Assembly: GCF_018595685.2 (NCBI RefSeq) | Contig: NZ_CP092334.1 | Span: 524,001 to 588,000, forward strand | DNA from: Flavihumibacter rivuli | GTDB taxonomy: Bacteria; Bacteroidota; Bacteroidia; Chitinophagales; Chitinophagaceae | Length of the DNA stretch: 64,000 bases | Direction: 5' to 3' | Part shown: piece by piece, positions 16,929 to 25,603 of the stretch | Numbering within the stretch: position 1 is the stretch's first letter | How the letters are laid out: each line of letters begins with the position of its first letter | Made by a program: the position numbers and the translations under genes | Notes under the pieces: model-generated | Databases searched by the model: none | What the model was told of the DNA's origin: nothing | What the model saw: the letters and a program-made list of their open reading frames with translations, nothing else

Positions 16929-17135
16929 TAAGGGGAAGGGCAATTATCATTCGGCAAACAATATTGCGCAGGATGCCGTAAATAGGATATTTAATGGAAT
17001 AAGCAGTAATGCCTATCTTGTTCCGGTCAGCCTGCTGGTTGGGGAAGGATAAGATAGCAGGAAGGAGTAGGCACAATTGCATTTACTTTGGCAGCATATG
17101 GGATCCGATGGGGTCCCTGTAAACAGATATCTTGT

Positions 17136-18131
17136 ATGAATTCATTTGGCAAATTATTTCGGGTAAGCATTGTAGGGGAATCGCATGGCCCTGGTGTGGG
17201 GGTGATCCTGGATGGGGTGCCGGCTGGACTTCCCCTGGCGCTGGAAGATTTCCTGGTGGATATAGAACGCCGTAAGGGAGGAGTGCAAAAAGGCACGACA
17301 CCCAGGAAGGAAGATGACCTACCGATATTCCAGACCGGATTGTTCAATGGGCATGCTACAGGTGCGCCCATGACCATCCTGTTTGAGAACAAGAATACCC
17401 GCTCCGGCGATTATGAAAAGCAAAGGGCCGTTCCCCGTCCGGGACATGCCGATATGGTTGCCCACCAGAAATTTGGGGGTTTTGAGGATTTCAGGGGCGG
17501 AGGGCATTTCAGCGGCAGGCTGACTGTTGGCTTGGTTGCTGCAGGGGTGATCGCCAAAAAGTTGCTGGGGGCCATTAAGGTGGAAGCCAGGATCCTGGAA
17601 ATTGGCGGGGAGCCGGATATTGAAGCCGGCTTGCAAAAAGCCATTGATGCGAAGGACTCCATTGGAGGAATCGTAGAATGCAGGGTGAATGGGTTGTCTG
17701 CAGGTTTGGGTGAACCTTTCTTTGATTCCGTGGAATCGCTGATCAGCCATGCGGTATTTGCCATTCCTGCCGTGAGGGGAATTGAGTTCGGTACCGGTTT
17801 TGCTGCAGCGAGGATGTTTGGGGTAGAGCATAATGACCCAATTGAGGACATGCAGGGACATACCCGGAGCAATCATGCCGGTGGAGTGGTAGGAGGTATC
17901 ACCAATGGTAACGAACTGGTGTTCCGGATCGCCATTAAACCGACCTCCTCAACGCCCAGGGACCAGCTGACCCTGAACTGGGAGACCGGCGAACAGGAAA
18001 CCTTTTCTGTCAAGGGAAGACATGACCTCTGTATTGCCCTTCGAGTGCCTGTGGTGTTGGAGGCTGTTACGGCCATGGTGCTGGCCGACCTGATGATGCA
18101 GGTGAATGCCATTCCAAGGGTATGGAAATAA
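17136..18131 (+). CDS. aroC: Chorismate synthase
   Basis: This protein of 331 residues converts EPSP to chorismate using reduced FMN. The start is taken at 17136 (MNSFGKLFRVSIVGESHGPG), because the family begins there; an upstream ATG at 17088 adds 16 unrelated residues. Motifs: GESHGPGVGVILDGVPAG, IERRKGG, PRPGHADMVAHQKFGGF, GGGHFSGRLT and EHNDPIEDMQGHTRSNHAGG. It is about 25-30 residues shorter than many homologs but has all signatures. A 207-bp gap separates it from aroA, with no clear promoter or terminator, so it may be read through or have its own start. Confidence 0.93.
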   Translation: MNSFGKLFRVSIVGESHGPGVGVILDGVPAGLPLALEDFLVDIERRKGGVQKGTTPRKEDDLPIFQTGLFNGHATGAPMTILFENKNTRSGDYEKQRAVPRPGHADMVAHQKFGGFEDFRGGGHFSGRLTVGLVAAGVIAKKLLGAIKVEARILEIGGEPDIEAGLQKAIDAKDSIGGIVECRVNGLSAGLGEPFFDSVESLISHAVFAIPAVRGIEFGTGFAAARMFGVEHNDPIEDMQGHTRSNHAGGVVGGITNGNELVFRIAIKPTSSTPRDQLTLNWETGEQETFSVKGRHDLCIALRVPVVLEAVTAMVLADLMMQVNAIPRVWK

Positions 18132-18156
18132 TTACTAACGAAAACGATTAAAAGAA

Positions 18157-18453
18157 ATGATCTATCATATAACATTTAGGGAGGACTGGGAAAAAGCAAA
18201 GGCCAATGGCGAATATGTAACGGAATCCCTCCACAAAGAAGGTTTTATCCATTGTTCTGAGTCCGCGCAGGTTGCCGGTGTATTGGATCGCTACTATGCC
18301 GGAAAGAAGGGTTTGGTCAAGCTGACCATTGATCCTGCAAAGCTTTCGAGCCGCCTCATTCATGAATGGTCACCATCAACGCTGGATACTTTCCCCCATA
18401 TTTATGGCCCCATCAACCTGGATGCGGTAGTTGAAGTAGAACAATTGAATTGA
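18157..18453 (+). CDS. DUF952 family protein
   Basis: This 98-residue protein begins MIYHITFREDWEKAKANGEY and contains GFIHCSESAQVAGVLDRYY and a terminal HIYGPINLDAV, the hallmarks of DUF952. The fold is related to small ADP-ribosyltransferase-like or glutathione-transferase-associated modules, but no activity is established. The conserved GFIHCS with His and Cys/Ser is the probable functional site. It follows aroC by 25 bp on the same strand and may be cotranscribed, although a metabolic link is not known. It is convergent with the dipeptidase gene that ends at 18504. Confidence 0.85.
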   Translation: MIYHITFREDWEKAKANGEYVTESLHKEGFIHCSESAQVAGVLDRYYAGKKGLVKLTIDPAKLSSRLIHEWSPSTLDTFPHIYGPINLDAVVEVEQLN

Positions 18454-18503
18454 GGTCTGCAATAGATTCCCTTTTATTCTTTTGCTGTTGACTCATATTT
18501 GGT

Positions 18504-19208
18504 TCAATGCAGTTTGCCAAACCCGATATCCATAATGGGATAATTCCTGTCGTTTGGCCAATAGTAATGCCACCATTCCGTTTCAAGCGCCTTGAATCCA
18601 TTCGTTTCCATCACCTCCCGCAGCAGTTTCCGGTTTTGGATGACCTCCTGCGGCAGGTTGGTGAAACTATGGTGGGCAGTATCGGTGAAATTGTCGAAGC
18701 CTGTCCCCATATCCAATTCCTTGCCGTTTCGGTTGTTGATAATAGTTAGGTCAATGGCCAGCCCACGGTTATGTCCGCTTCCCTTGGCCGGATTGGCGGC
18801 ATATCGTTCATCCCGCACCAGTTCCCACATCACCACGGTAGCGGAATAGGGCCGGTAGGCATCAAACACCTTCAGGGAATAACCCTTTTCCATTAATGAG
18901 GACTGGATTTTTGCCAAAGCCCTTGCTGCTGGTAAACGGAGATAGCTGGTAGCAGGCTTGCCGGGGTATAATTTCTTCCCGGTAAAATTATTTTCAGTAG
19001 CATAGCGGAGGTCGAATGGCAAGCCGGGTATGGCTTTTGCAAGATTGACCATCAGGTGGTTACTGTCGGCCCTCGCAACTTCCCGGTATTTTTTTGCATC
19101 TTTCCATACCGGGACACCATAAGCAGAAACGGATTGGCCAATGACAGGGGTGGATAAAAAGAGTATGGCCAATAGGGACAATTGATAGCGAATAATTATA
19201 TTGTACAT
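18504..19208 (-). CDS. D-alanyl-D-alanine dipeptidase, VanX/DdpX family
   Basis: This 234-residue protein has a signal peptide (residues 1-25, ending PVIGQ), so it is exported. The zinc-dependent M15D peptidase motif includes YATENNFTGKKLYP (about 69), an Arg in VFDAYRPYSATVVMW (about 115), SGHNRGLAIDLTI (about 145; His and Asp ligands) and ETEWWHYYW (about 210; catalytic Glu and His ligand). Members hydrolyse D-Ala-D-Ala. An envelope location suggests wall-derived peptide turnover rather than vancomycin resistance, since no vanHA or regulators are nearby. It diverges from the L,D-transpeptidase gene. Confidence 0.9.
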   Translation of the reverse strand: MYNIIIRYQLSLLAILFLSTPVIGQSVSAYGVPVWKDAKKYREVARADSNHLMVNLAKAIPGLPFDLRYATENNFTGKKLYPGKPATSYLRLPAARALAKIQSSLMEKGYSLKVFDAYRPYSATVVMWELVRDERYAANPAKGSGHNRGLAIDLTIINNRNGKELDMGTGFDNFTDTAHHSFTNLPQEVIQNRKLLREVMETNGFKALETEWWHYYWPNDRNYPIMDIGFGKLH

Positions 19209-19256
19209 GTGTGGTCGTTTCCGTCATGGAAAATAATGATTCTGTGTTGCCCATTG

Positions 19257-20957
19257 ATGAAAATAAATTTTGACAGTTTGAAAAAATGCCTGCCTGCCTT
19301 GTTGATCGTTTCGGGACTTGCGTTCCTGTTTGCCTGTGGCAACCCCTCAGGTTCCCAGCCTCCTGAAGAAGTGGTGATCGTAAAGGAACCTGAGCAGGCA
19401 GAGGCCAAAGCGCATGAACAGATCAGGGACCTGGTCAGTTACCTCGATGAAGAAAAGGGTAAATTGAATGATTCTGTGCGGCTGCCCAATTATGCCTTGT
19501 TGTCGACCATTTATGAAGAGAATAATTACCAGCCTTTATGGAGTGAGGGGGACCGGTGGAAGCCATCAGGGGATTCCCTTTTTTTCATGATCAGCAAGGC
19601 GAAACTTTTCGGGTTATTCCCTTCTGATTACCATTTACCCGCCTTGCTTGCTATCCGGAACAAGATCGTTACGGATACCCTTGCCCGTAAGAATATCGCC
19701 CTTTGGTGCAGGGCCGACCTTCTGTTGAGTGATGGCTTTCTCCAGATGGCCCGCCACCTGAAACAGGGACATCTCCAACGCGATAGCGTGACCTTGCGCA
19801 ATGATTCACTCATCAATGATGATTTCTACCTGCAGCAACTGCGATCTTCCCTGTCATCGGGTAATATCGTTGGTGTTTTGGAATCCCTTGAACCGGTACA
19901 CCCGGATTACAAGGCCATAAGGGCCGCATTGCCGGCTTTCCTCGATTCGGTGAAATTCAGGGAGTATACCTATATACAGTACCCGAACAAGGACTCCATA
20001 GCACTTGTGCAACAGGTGGCCCAAAGATTACAGGAATCCGGTTTGTTGAATCCTTCATGGGAGATCAGCGACAGTACCACTTTCTTCAATGCAGTAAGGT
20101 CATACCAGAAATCCAAAGGCATCCGGACCACCGGTCGGGTAGGGGACCAGACCGTTAAGAGCCTCAATTCCACCGATTGGGACAAGTTCCGCAGAATCGC
20201 GGTTAACCTTGACCGTTACCGCCAATTGCCGGAACAAATGCCCCTGACCTACCTCTGGGTCAATATCCCGGCTTACCAACTGACCGTGATGGATGGGGAT
20301 AGTATTGCTTTCCGCTCAAAGGTGATCGTGGGTACGCCGAAGAACAGGACACCCGTATTGAATAGTGAAGTGGTGAACTTTATTACCTACCCGCAATGGA
20401 CGGTACCTTATAGTATCATCTTTAAGGAGATGTTGCCAAAGATCCAGAAGGATATCAGGTACCTGGCAAAGCAGAACCTGATGGTAGTGGATAAGTATGA
20501 TAGTGTGATCAATCCTGCCAATATTGATTGGTCAAAATTGAGCAAGACCAATTTTCCCTACCTGTTAAGGCAGCGCCAGGGGGATGATAATTCGCTGGGG
20601 GTAATGAAGTTCAATTTCCGCAATAAATATGCGGTTTACCTGCATGATACTAATGCCCGGGGCCTGTTCTCCCGTTCCTCCAGGGCCCTGAGCCATGGCT
20701 GTGTAAGGGTACAGGACTGGGAAAAGCTCTCCCATTTCCTGGTGAGGGACGATACCATTACCTACCATACCGACACCCTAAGGGCCTGGATCCAGCGCCA
20801 GGAGAAGCATGTAGTCAGCAATTTCCCGAGGGTGCCCATATTTATCCGCTATTTTACCGTGGAGGCTGTTGATGGGAAGATCAGGTTTTTTGAGGATATC
20901 TATGGCGAGGACCGGCTATTGGTAGAGCGTCATTTCCTATCCAAACCTATAAACTGA
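19257..20957 (+). CDS. L,D-transpeptidase lipoprotein (YcbB/LdtD type)
   Basis: From the ATG at 19257 it has 566 residues and starts with a lipoprotein signal, LIVSGLAFLFACGNPSG, in which Cys follows L-F-A. An upstream in-frame start at 19182 is rejected because it precedes the signal. A scaffold region is followed by a peptidoglycan-binding segment (FFNAVRSYQKSKGIRTTGRV). The YkuD domain carries YLHDTNARGLF and the catalytic SHGCVRVQDW (Cys about residue 480). The enzyme makes 3-3 crosslinks or anchors proteins in peptidoglycan. The rlpA-like gene begins 4 bp after its stop, so the two form an envelope operon. Confidence 0.9.
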   Translation: MKINFDSLKKCLPALLIVSGLAFLFACGNPSGSQPPEEVVIVKEPEQAEAKAHEQIRDLVSYLDEEKGKLNDSVRLPNYALLSTIYEENNYQPLWSEGDRWKPSGDSLFFMISKAKLFGLFPSDYHLPALLAIRNKIVTDTLARKNIALWCRADLLLSDGFLQMARHLKQGHLQRDSVTLRNDSLINDDFYLQQLRSSLSSGNIVGVLESLEPVHPDYKAIRAALPAFLDSVKFREYTYIQYPNKDSIALVQQVAQRLQESGLLNPSWEISDSTTFFNAVRSYQKSKGIRTTGRVGDQTVKSLNSTDWDKFRRIAVNLDRYRQLPEQMPLTYLWVNIPAYQLTVMDGDSIAFRSKVIVGTPKNRTPVLNSEVVNFITYPQWTVPYSIIFKEMLPKIQKDIRYLAKQNLMVVDKYDSVINPANIDWSKLSKTNFPYLLRQRQGDDNSLGVMKFNFRNKYAVYLHDTNARGLFSRSSRALSHGCVRVQDWEKLSHFLVRDDTITYHTDTLRAWIQRQEKHVVSNFPRVPIFIRYFTVEAVDGKIRFFEDIYGEDRLLVERHFLSKPIN

Positions 20958-20961
20958 TACT

Positions 20962-21423
20962 ATGAAAATCCTGTCAAGATTAACCCTGGCCATTGGGCTG
21001 ATGGCCCCGGTTGCCGGTCGTTCCCAGGATGGGAAGCTGGTAGATACCGGTTTTGCCAGTCCCCCGGCGGCCAAAAGAAAGGCCAATACCGCCAAGGTAC
21101 AATATGGAACCGCCAGTTATTATGCTGCCAAGTTCAATGGCAGGAAAACTTCCAGTGGTGAACTATATGATAGCAAGAAGTTCACAGCTGCGCATAATGG
21201 TCTTCCGTTAGGCACATGGATAAAAGTAACGAACCTTCGTAACGGGCGAACTGTTGTAGTCAAGGTAAATGACCGTCTCCACCACAGGAATACCCGCCTG
21301 GTGGACCTTTCCGGGGCTGCTGCCGCCAAACTTGGCTACCTTAGCAGGGGCCTGACCAAGGTAAAAGTGGAAGTCCTGGGGAAGAAAAAGCCGGAAGCGG
21401 ATAGCGGTGAGATGACGAATTAA
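20962..21423 (+). CDS. rlpA: RlpA-like septal/peptidoglycan-binding protein
   Basis: This 153-residue protein has a signal peptide (about 1-21, ending GRSQ) and a double-psi beta-barrel domain. The domain carries YGTASYYAAKFNGRKTSSGE (about 49-68), ahead of a conserved His in FTAAHNGLPLGTWIKVTN. It ends with VKVNDRLHHRNTRLVDLSGA, which contains the catalytic-type Asp of RlpA lytic transglycosylases. There is no SPOR domain, so septal targeting by denuded glycan binding is not expected. It is translated directly after the L,D-transpeptidase gene. Confidence 0.88.
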   Translation: MKILSRLTLAIGLMAPVAGRSQDGKLVDTGFASPPAAKRKANTAKVQYGTASYYAAKFNGRKTSSGELYDSKKFTAAHNGLPLGTWIKVTNLRNGRTVVVKVNDRLHHRNTRLVDLSGAAAAKLGYLSRGLTKVKVEVLGKKKPEADSGEMTN

Positions 21424-21429
21424 TAATTT

Positions 21430-21458
21430 TTGTTCTTCGAATCCGCGCTCTATTTTTG
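21430..21458 (+). promoter_or_regulatory. Primary-sigma promoter of the OmpA gene
   Basis: TTG at 21430-21432, an 18-base spacer, then TATTTTTG at 21451-21458. The predicted start lies near 21464, giving a short leader before the ATG at 21482. It sits right after the rlpA stop codon. Confidence 0.65.
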
Positions 21459-21481
21459 CGCCAGCATATAAACATTGCATT

Positions 21482-22801
21482 ATGAAGAAAATTTTTATGT
21501 CATTGTTCGCGCTGTGCAGCATTTCAATTGTTGCATTCAGCCAGGACTATGAGTACAAAAAGCGTCCTGCTATTGGAATCCATTTCTTTGGAAACGACTT
21601 TCAAACCCCGCAGCGTATCAAAGAATCCTCATTAAGTGATGTTCTGGAAAATGGGGAATGGGCTAAATTCAACGAGCACAAATTTGGTTTTGGCGTTAAC
21701 TACATGAAAGGCCTGACCAATACCTTCGATTTCTCTACAACCCTTGGCGTTTCCTTTGTGGATTACCCTGTACCCAACAGGACTTCCACTGGCAATAGCG
21801 AAGCCCTTTTCGAATGGGATGCCATGGTTCATGCCAAGATGGTTCCGGATAAATATTGGGTGAGCCCCTATCTTTCCGCAGGTATTGCCGCCTCTAAGTG
21901 GAAAGGTTATTGGGGAGCTATCGTGCCTGTTGGTGTTGGTCTCCAGGTGAACTTTTATGATGAAGCTTTCCTGCTGATCAATTCACAGTACCGCATGAAG
22001 GTTACCAATACCACCGCTAACCATTTCTACCACAGCATAGGTATTGCCGGTAATATCGGTAAGCCCAAACAGCCTAAGGTACTGCCTCCGCCTCCTCCGC
22101 CAATTGTACTGGATACGGATAAGGATGGCATTGTGGATTCAGTCGACGCTTGTCCTACTGAACCCGGACTGGTAGCCCTGAACGGTTGCCCTGACAAGGA
22201 TAACGACGGTATAGCTGATAAAGATGATAAGTGTCCTGATGTTCCCGGTATCGCCCGCTACCAGGGTTGTCCTATTCCTGATAGTGATAACGATGGCGTG
22301 AACGATGAGGAAGACAAGTGTCCCCAGGTTGCCGGTCTGGCCCGTTACCAGGGTTGTCCTATTCCTGACCGTGATAATGATGGTGTGAACGATGAAGAAG
22401 ACCGTTGTCCTGATATCGCCGGCCCTGCTGATAATGGCGGATGTCCCAAGCTGGAAACTTCGAAGTTCAACGCATCCAATGTTCAGTTTGTAACCGGTAG
22501 CGCTGCCCTGACTGCTGCTGCCAAGAAGGAACTGGATAAGGCTGCAAGGATCCTGAATGAAGAATACCCCCAGTTGAAGGTGGAGATCGGTGGTCATACC
22601 GATAATACCGGTAAGGCAGAACTTAACCAGACACTTAGCCAGAAGCGTGCTGAAGCTGTTAAAGCTTACCTCGTGAAGAAGGGTGTAGTTGCAGATCGCC
22701 TGAATGCTGTTGGTTATGGCCAGGATCAGCCGGTTGCCGATAACGCAAATGCTGCCGGTCGCGCCCAGAACCGTAGGGTTGAATTCAAAGTAAGCCAGTA
22801 A
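21482..22801 (+). CDS. OmpA-family outer membrane protein with thrombospondin type 3 repeats
   Basis: This 439-residue protein has a signal peptide (1-20, ending VAFSQ). An N-terminal beta-barrel (about 25-195) precedes a Pro-rich linker (VLPPPPPPIVLD). Three to four calcium-binding Asp-rich repeats follow (DTDKDGIVDSVDACP, then DNDGVNDEEDKCP twice). The OmpA C-terminal domain (about 325-439) binds peptidoglycan and carries VEIGGHTDNTGKAELN and GRAQNRRVEFKV. Two repeats are near-identical at the DNA level with a period of 87 bp (CCAGGGTTGTCC at 22261 and 22348), a site for repeat-number change. It is monocistronic, with its own promoter and terminator. Confidence 0.92.
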   Translation: MKKIFMSLFALCSISIVAFSQDYEYKKRPAIGIHFFGNDFQTPQRIKESSLSDVLENGEWAKFNEHKFGFGVNYMKGLTNTFDFSTTLGVSFVDYPVPNRTSTGNSEALFEWDAMVHAKMVPDKYWVSPYLSAGIAASKWKGYWGAIVPVGVGLQVNFYDEAFLLINSQYRMKVTNTTANHFYHSIGIAGNIGKPKQPKVLPPPPPPIVLDTDKDGIVDSVDACPTEPGLVALNGCPDKDNDGIADKDDKCPDVPGIARYQGCPIPDSDNDGVNDEEDKCPQVAGLARYQGCPIPDRDNDGVNDEEDRCPDIAGPADNGGCPKLETSKFNASNVQFVTGSAALTAAAKKELDKAARILNEEYPQLKVEIGGHTDNTGKAELNQTLSQKRAEAVKAYLVKKGVVADRLNAVGYGQDQPVADNANAAGRAQNRRVEFKVSQ

Positions 22802-22825
22802 TCCAAACTGGTCATCAGATAACTT

Positions 22826-22865
22826 AATCGGCTGTCCCGTTCTCCGGGGCAGCCGATTTTATTTG
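22826..22865 (+). terminator. Terminator of the OmpA gene
   Basis: A 14-bp stem (22826-22839 with 22845-22858, including one G-U pair) has a 5-base loop and is followed by TTTATTTG. It is strong and lies 24 bp after the stop codon. Confidence 0.9.
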
Positions 22866-23018
22866 TGATATAATGAGCTGGATTTCCCGTTCCCCTAAAG
22901 GGTAACCGAACCTTTTCGGGTGCATTGTTTCAATACAAAATCTGTTACAGGAAGGAGAAAGGAGTTATGGGAACTGCCTGGTTCTTGGATTAATAAATAA
23001 AGTGTCAACCCAAATAGC

Positions 23019-23040
23019 AATGCCCCCAACTGGGGGCATT
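23019..23040 (-). terminator. Probable terminator of the PBP1A gene
   Basis: A 9-bp perfect stem (23019-23027 with 23032-23040) has a 4-base loop, 53 bp beyond the PBP1A stop codon. On the minus strand the following bases are only moderately T-rich. It could serve either direction. Confidence 0.6.
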
Positions 23041-23092
23041 TGCCATGATTTTCAAGTAAGCTTTTGAATTCATTTAATTGATCCGGCCTGGA

Positions 23093-25513
23093 TCATTCGC
23101 CGTTCTTCTTATCCTTTCCACCGAAGATTTTTTTGAATAGTCCTTTCTTCTTTTCTTCCTTAGGCGGCTCCTGGACGGCAGGCTTGTTGGTGGCTTTCTT
23201 TTCTTCCTTATTGTTGCCCTTGGCCTCTTTCAAAATATTCTCTTCTTCCGGATTGAGTTGGGATTCTACTGGTACATTGCTGGTGTCGGGAACGGAGAGG
23301 TAGTCATCTGCCTGGCCATTACCCTGGTCAACTCCCTCGGCACCGGGCGGTGGAGCCTGGTCAATGATATTCATGTAGTCGAACATGGTCTCGTTCCGCA
23401 TTTGCTCGGGTTGGACAAACCTGGCCTCCTTATCAATACCCAGGGTCTTATCGGCATAAACCTTCTGGAAAAAATATTCCCAGATCGGCCTGGCGGCCTG
23501 GCCACCATAACCAAGGCCGCTTTCCAGCCTGATGAAGCGGTCATCGCAACCGATCCAGGTGCCGCCCAGCAACTGGGGGGTGAAACCTATGAACCAGGCA
23601 TCGGCATTGTCGTTGGTGGTACCTGTTTTACCGCCCATTTCAGCGGCACCCAACCTGGCCCTTAGGCCTTTTGCAGTACCCATTTCAACGGGACCACCCA
23701 GCATCTTCACCATGGTATAGGCTGCAGCTTCGCTGATCACCTGGTTCATCTTAGGCTGGAAGGATTCCAGAACGTTGCCATTACGGTCTTCTATCCGCGT
23801 GATGTAAACGGGTTCAGTGCTGAAGCCCCTGTTGGCGAACATGGTATAGCCATAAAGCATCTCGTACATGGACAGGTCAACGGCGCCAAGGCAGATGGAA
23901 GGATAGGCTTCCATTTCCGTCTTGATATTGATATTGTGGAGGAAATCCACAAAACGCTTTGGTGTCACCTGCTTCATCAGGTAGGCTGTGGCACAGTTCA
24001 GGGAATAGGTAAGGGCGCTGGCCATGGAAACCGTATTGCCTTTACATTCTCCCTTGGCCGGTACCATACCAAAACCCGGGAAGTTCTGGGCCACGTTGGG
24101 CACTGGTGTTTCAGGGGTAAAGCCTGCCTCTTCAATGGCCTGGCAATACAGGAAGGGCTTGATGGAAGAACCCACCTGGCGCTTGGTATTGATATTAACG
24201 TGGTCGTACTTGTAGTTCTTGAAATCAATTCCCCCTACCCAGGCCTTCACCTCGCCGGTTATGGGATCCATCACCATAAAGGAGGTCTGCAACATCTGGC
24301 GGTGGTACTTGATGGAGTCCAGCGGGGTCATGATGGTGTCGAGTTCACGCTTGGAGTTCCAGGCAAATACCTTCATCTGGACCTTCTGCTTAAAACTGGC
24401 CCTGATCTCTTCGTCACTGGCGCCATCCTCCTTCATGTTTTCCCAGCGGTCGCTGTTTTTCATGGCTGATTCCAGCACATTATTGCGACCATTCCAAACG
24501 GCTCCCTTCTTCACAGATGACTGGGCGTTCAGGGCTTTTTGCAGTACAGGCATATGCTTGGCCACGGCCTCTTCGGCATACAATTGCATCCTGGGGTTGA
24601 TGGTAGTATAGATCCTCAGGCCATCTTTGTAAATATCGTAAGGGTCGCCGGTAGCGGGATTGGTGTGTTCCTTACACCATTTCTTGATATCATCCCTCAG
24701 GACCTCCCTGAAATAGGGGGCGAGGCCGGCATTCTCATCCTGCTTCTTGTAGTTGAGGGCGATCGGCTTTAGCTTCAGTTCCTTACCCTTGGTTTCGGTG
24801 AGGTAGTTGTTCTTTACCATCTGGTCCAGCACCACATTCCTTCGGTTCACTGCAGCCTTCGGGTTCTTACGGGGATTGTAAATGGTATTGCCTTTCAGCA
24901 TGCCCACCAGGACAGCGGCCTCTTCAACGTTGAGGCGGTCGGGTTCCTTCTGGAAAAAGGTAAGGGCCGCATTGCGGATACCATATACGTTCTCACCGAA
25001 GGGTACCGTATTCAGGTAGAGTGTCAGGATCTCTTCCTTCGTAAAATTCCTTTCCAGTTTGATGGCAATGATCCATTCCTTCAGTTTCTGGATCACCCTT
25101 GTGATCGGGTTCCTGGCCCTTTCCGAAAACATGTTCAGGGCGAGCTGCTGGGTAATGGTAGAACCACCGCCTTCGCGGCCCAGGAAGATCACCGCCCTGG
25201 CCACAGAACGGCCATCGATACCGGAATGGTCATAAAAGCGTTCGTCTTCGGTGGCCACCAGGGCATTGACAACATGCTTGGAAATATCATTATAGTCAAC
25301 ATTGCTCCTGTTGCCCCTATCGCGGTAGAACTTGCCCATCAGTGTGCCATCTGAGGCATACACTTCTGTTGCCTGAAGGACAGAAGGGTTCTCCAATTCG
25401 CTAAGGGATGGAAGCTTGCCGAAAATGCCAAAGTTGATCAGCAGCAGCAATAGTACGAAGGCTGCAAAACCCCAAAGGACAATTTTCCAGAAAACTTGTA
25501 CGGTATGTTTCAT
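23093..25513 (-). CDS. Class A penicillin-binding protein 1A (bifunctional glycosyltransferase/transpeptidase)
   Basis: This protein has 806 residues from the ATG at 25513; a start at 25543 would add ten residues before the anchor. A membrane anchor (about 8-28) precedes the glycosyltransferase 51 domain: ATEDERFYDHSGID with the catalytic Glu, GGSTITQQLALNMF, and KEEILTLYLNTVPFGENVYG. The transpeptidase domain has the SxxK in GSSIKPFLY, SLNCATAY (SxN) and GGKTGTTNDNADAW (KTG). The lysine- and glutamate-rich tail (last about 70 residues) is low complexity and probably disordered. It polymerises and crosslinks glycan strands. It is followed 90 bp upstream by the SprE-like gene on the same strand. 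Confidence 0.95.
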   Translation of the reverse strand: MKHTVQVFWKIVLWGFAAFVLLLLLINFGIFGKLPSLSELENPSVLQATEVYASDGTLMGKFYRDRGNRSNVDYNDISKHVVNALVATEDERFYDHSGIDGRSVARAVIFLGREGGGSTITQQLALNMFSERARNPITRVIQKLKEWIIAIKLERNFTKEEILTLYLNTVPFGENVYGIRNAALTFFQKEPDRLNVEEAAVLVGMLKGNTIYNPRKNPKAAVNRRNVVLDQMVKNNYLTETKGKELKLKPIALNYKKQDENAGLAPYFREVLRDDIKKWCKEHTNPATGDPYDIYKDGLRIYTTINPRMQLYAEEAVAKHMPVLQKALNAQSSVKKGAVWNGRNNVLESAMKNSDRWENMKEDGASDEEIRASFKQKVQMKVFAWNSKRELDTIMTPLDSIKYHRQMLQTSFMVMDPITGEVKAWVGGIDFKNYKYDHVNINTKRQVGSSIKPFLYCQAIEEAGFTPETPVPNVAQNFPGFGMVPAKGECKGNTVSMASALTYSLNCATAYLMKQVTPKRFVDFLHNINIKTEMEAYPSICLGAVDLSMYEMLYGYTMFANRGFSTEPVYITRIEDRNGNVLESFQPKMNQVISEAAAYTMVKMLGGPVEMGTAKGLRARLGAAEMGGKTGTTNDNADAWFIGFTPQLLGGTWIGCDDRFIRLESGLGYGGQAARPIWEYFFQKVYADKTLGIDKEARFVQPEQMRNETMFDYMNIIDQAPPPGAEGVDQGNGQADDYLSVPDTSNVPVESQLNPEEENILKEAKGNNKEEKKATNKPAVQEPPKEEKKKGLFKKIFGGKDKKNGE

Positions 25514-25603
25514 ATATGTCTCTCTCGTATGTTTTAAAGGCAAAAACCAGGCCCGAAAATATTAAAACTGATTGTTCCGCAATGGGTTAAGTTGGAAGTT
25601 ACA

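Noticed and set aside
16929..17135. Promoter before aroC (ttactttggcag region)
   Set aside because: TTACTTTGG is one base short of the TAnnTTTG spacing, so a dedicated aroC promoter is not supported.
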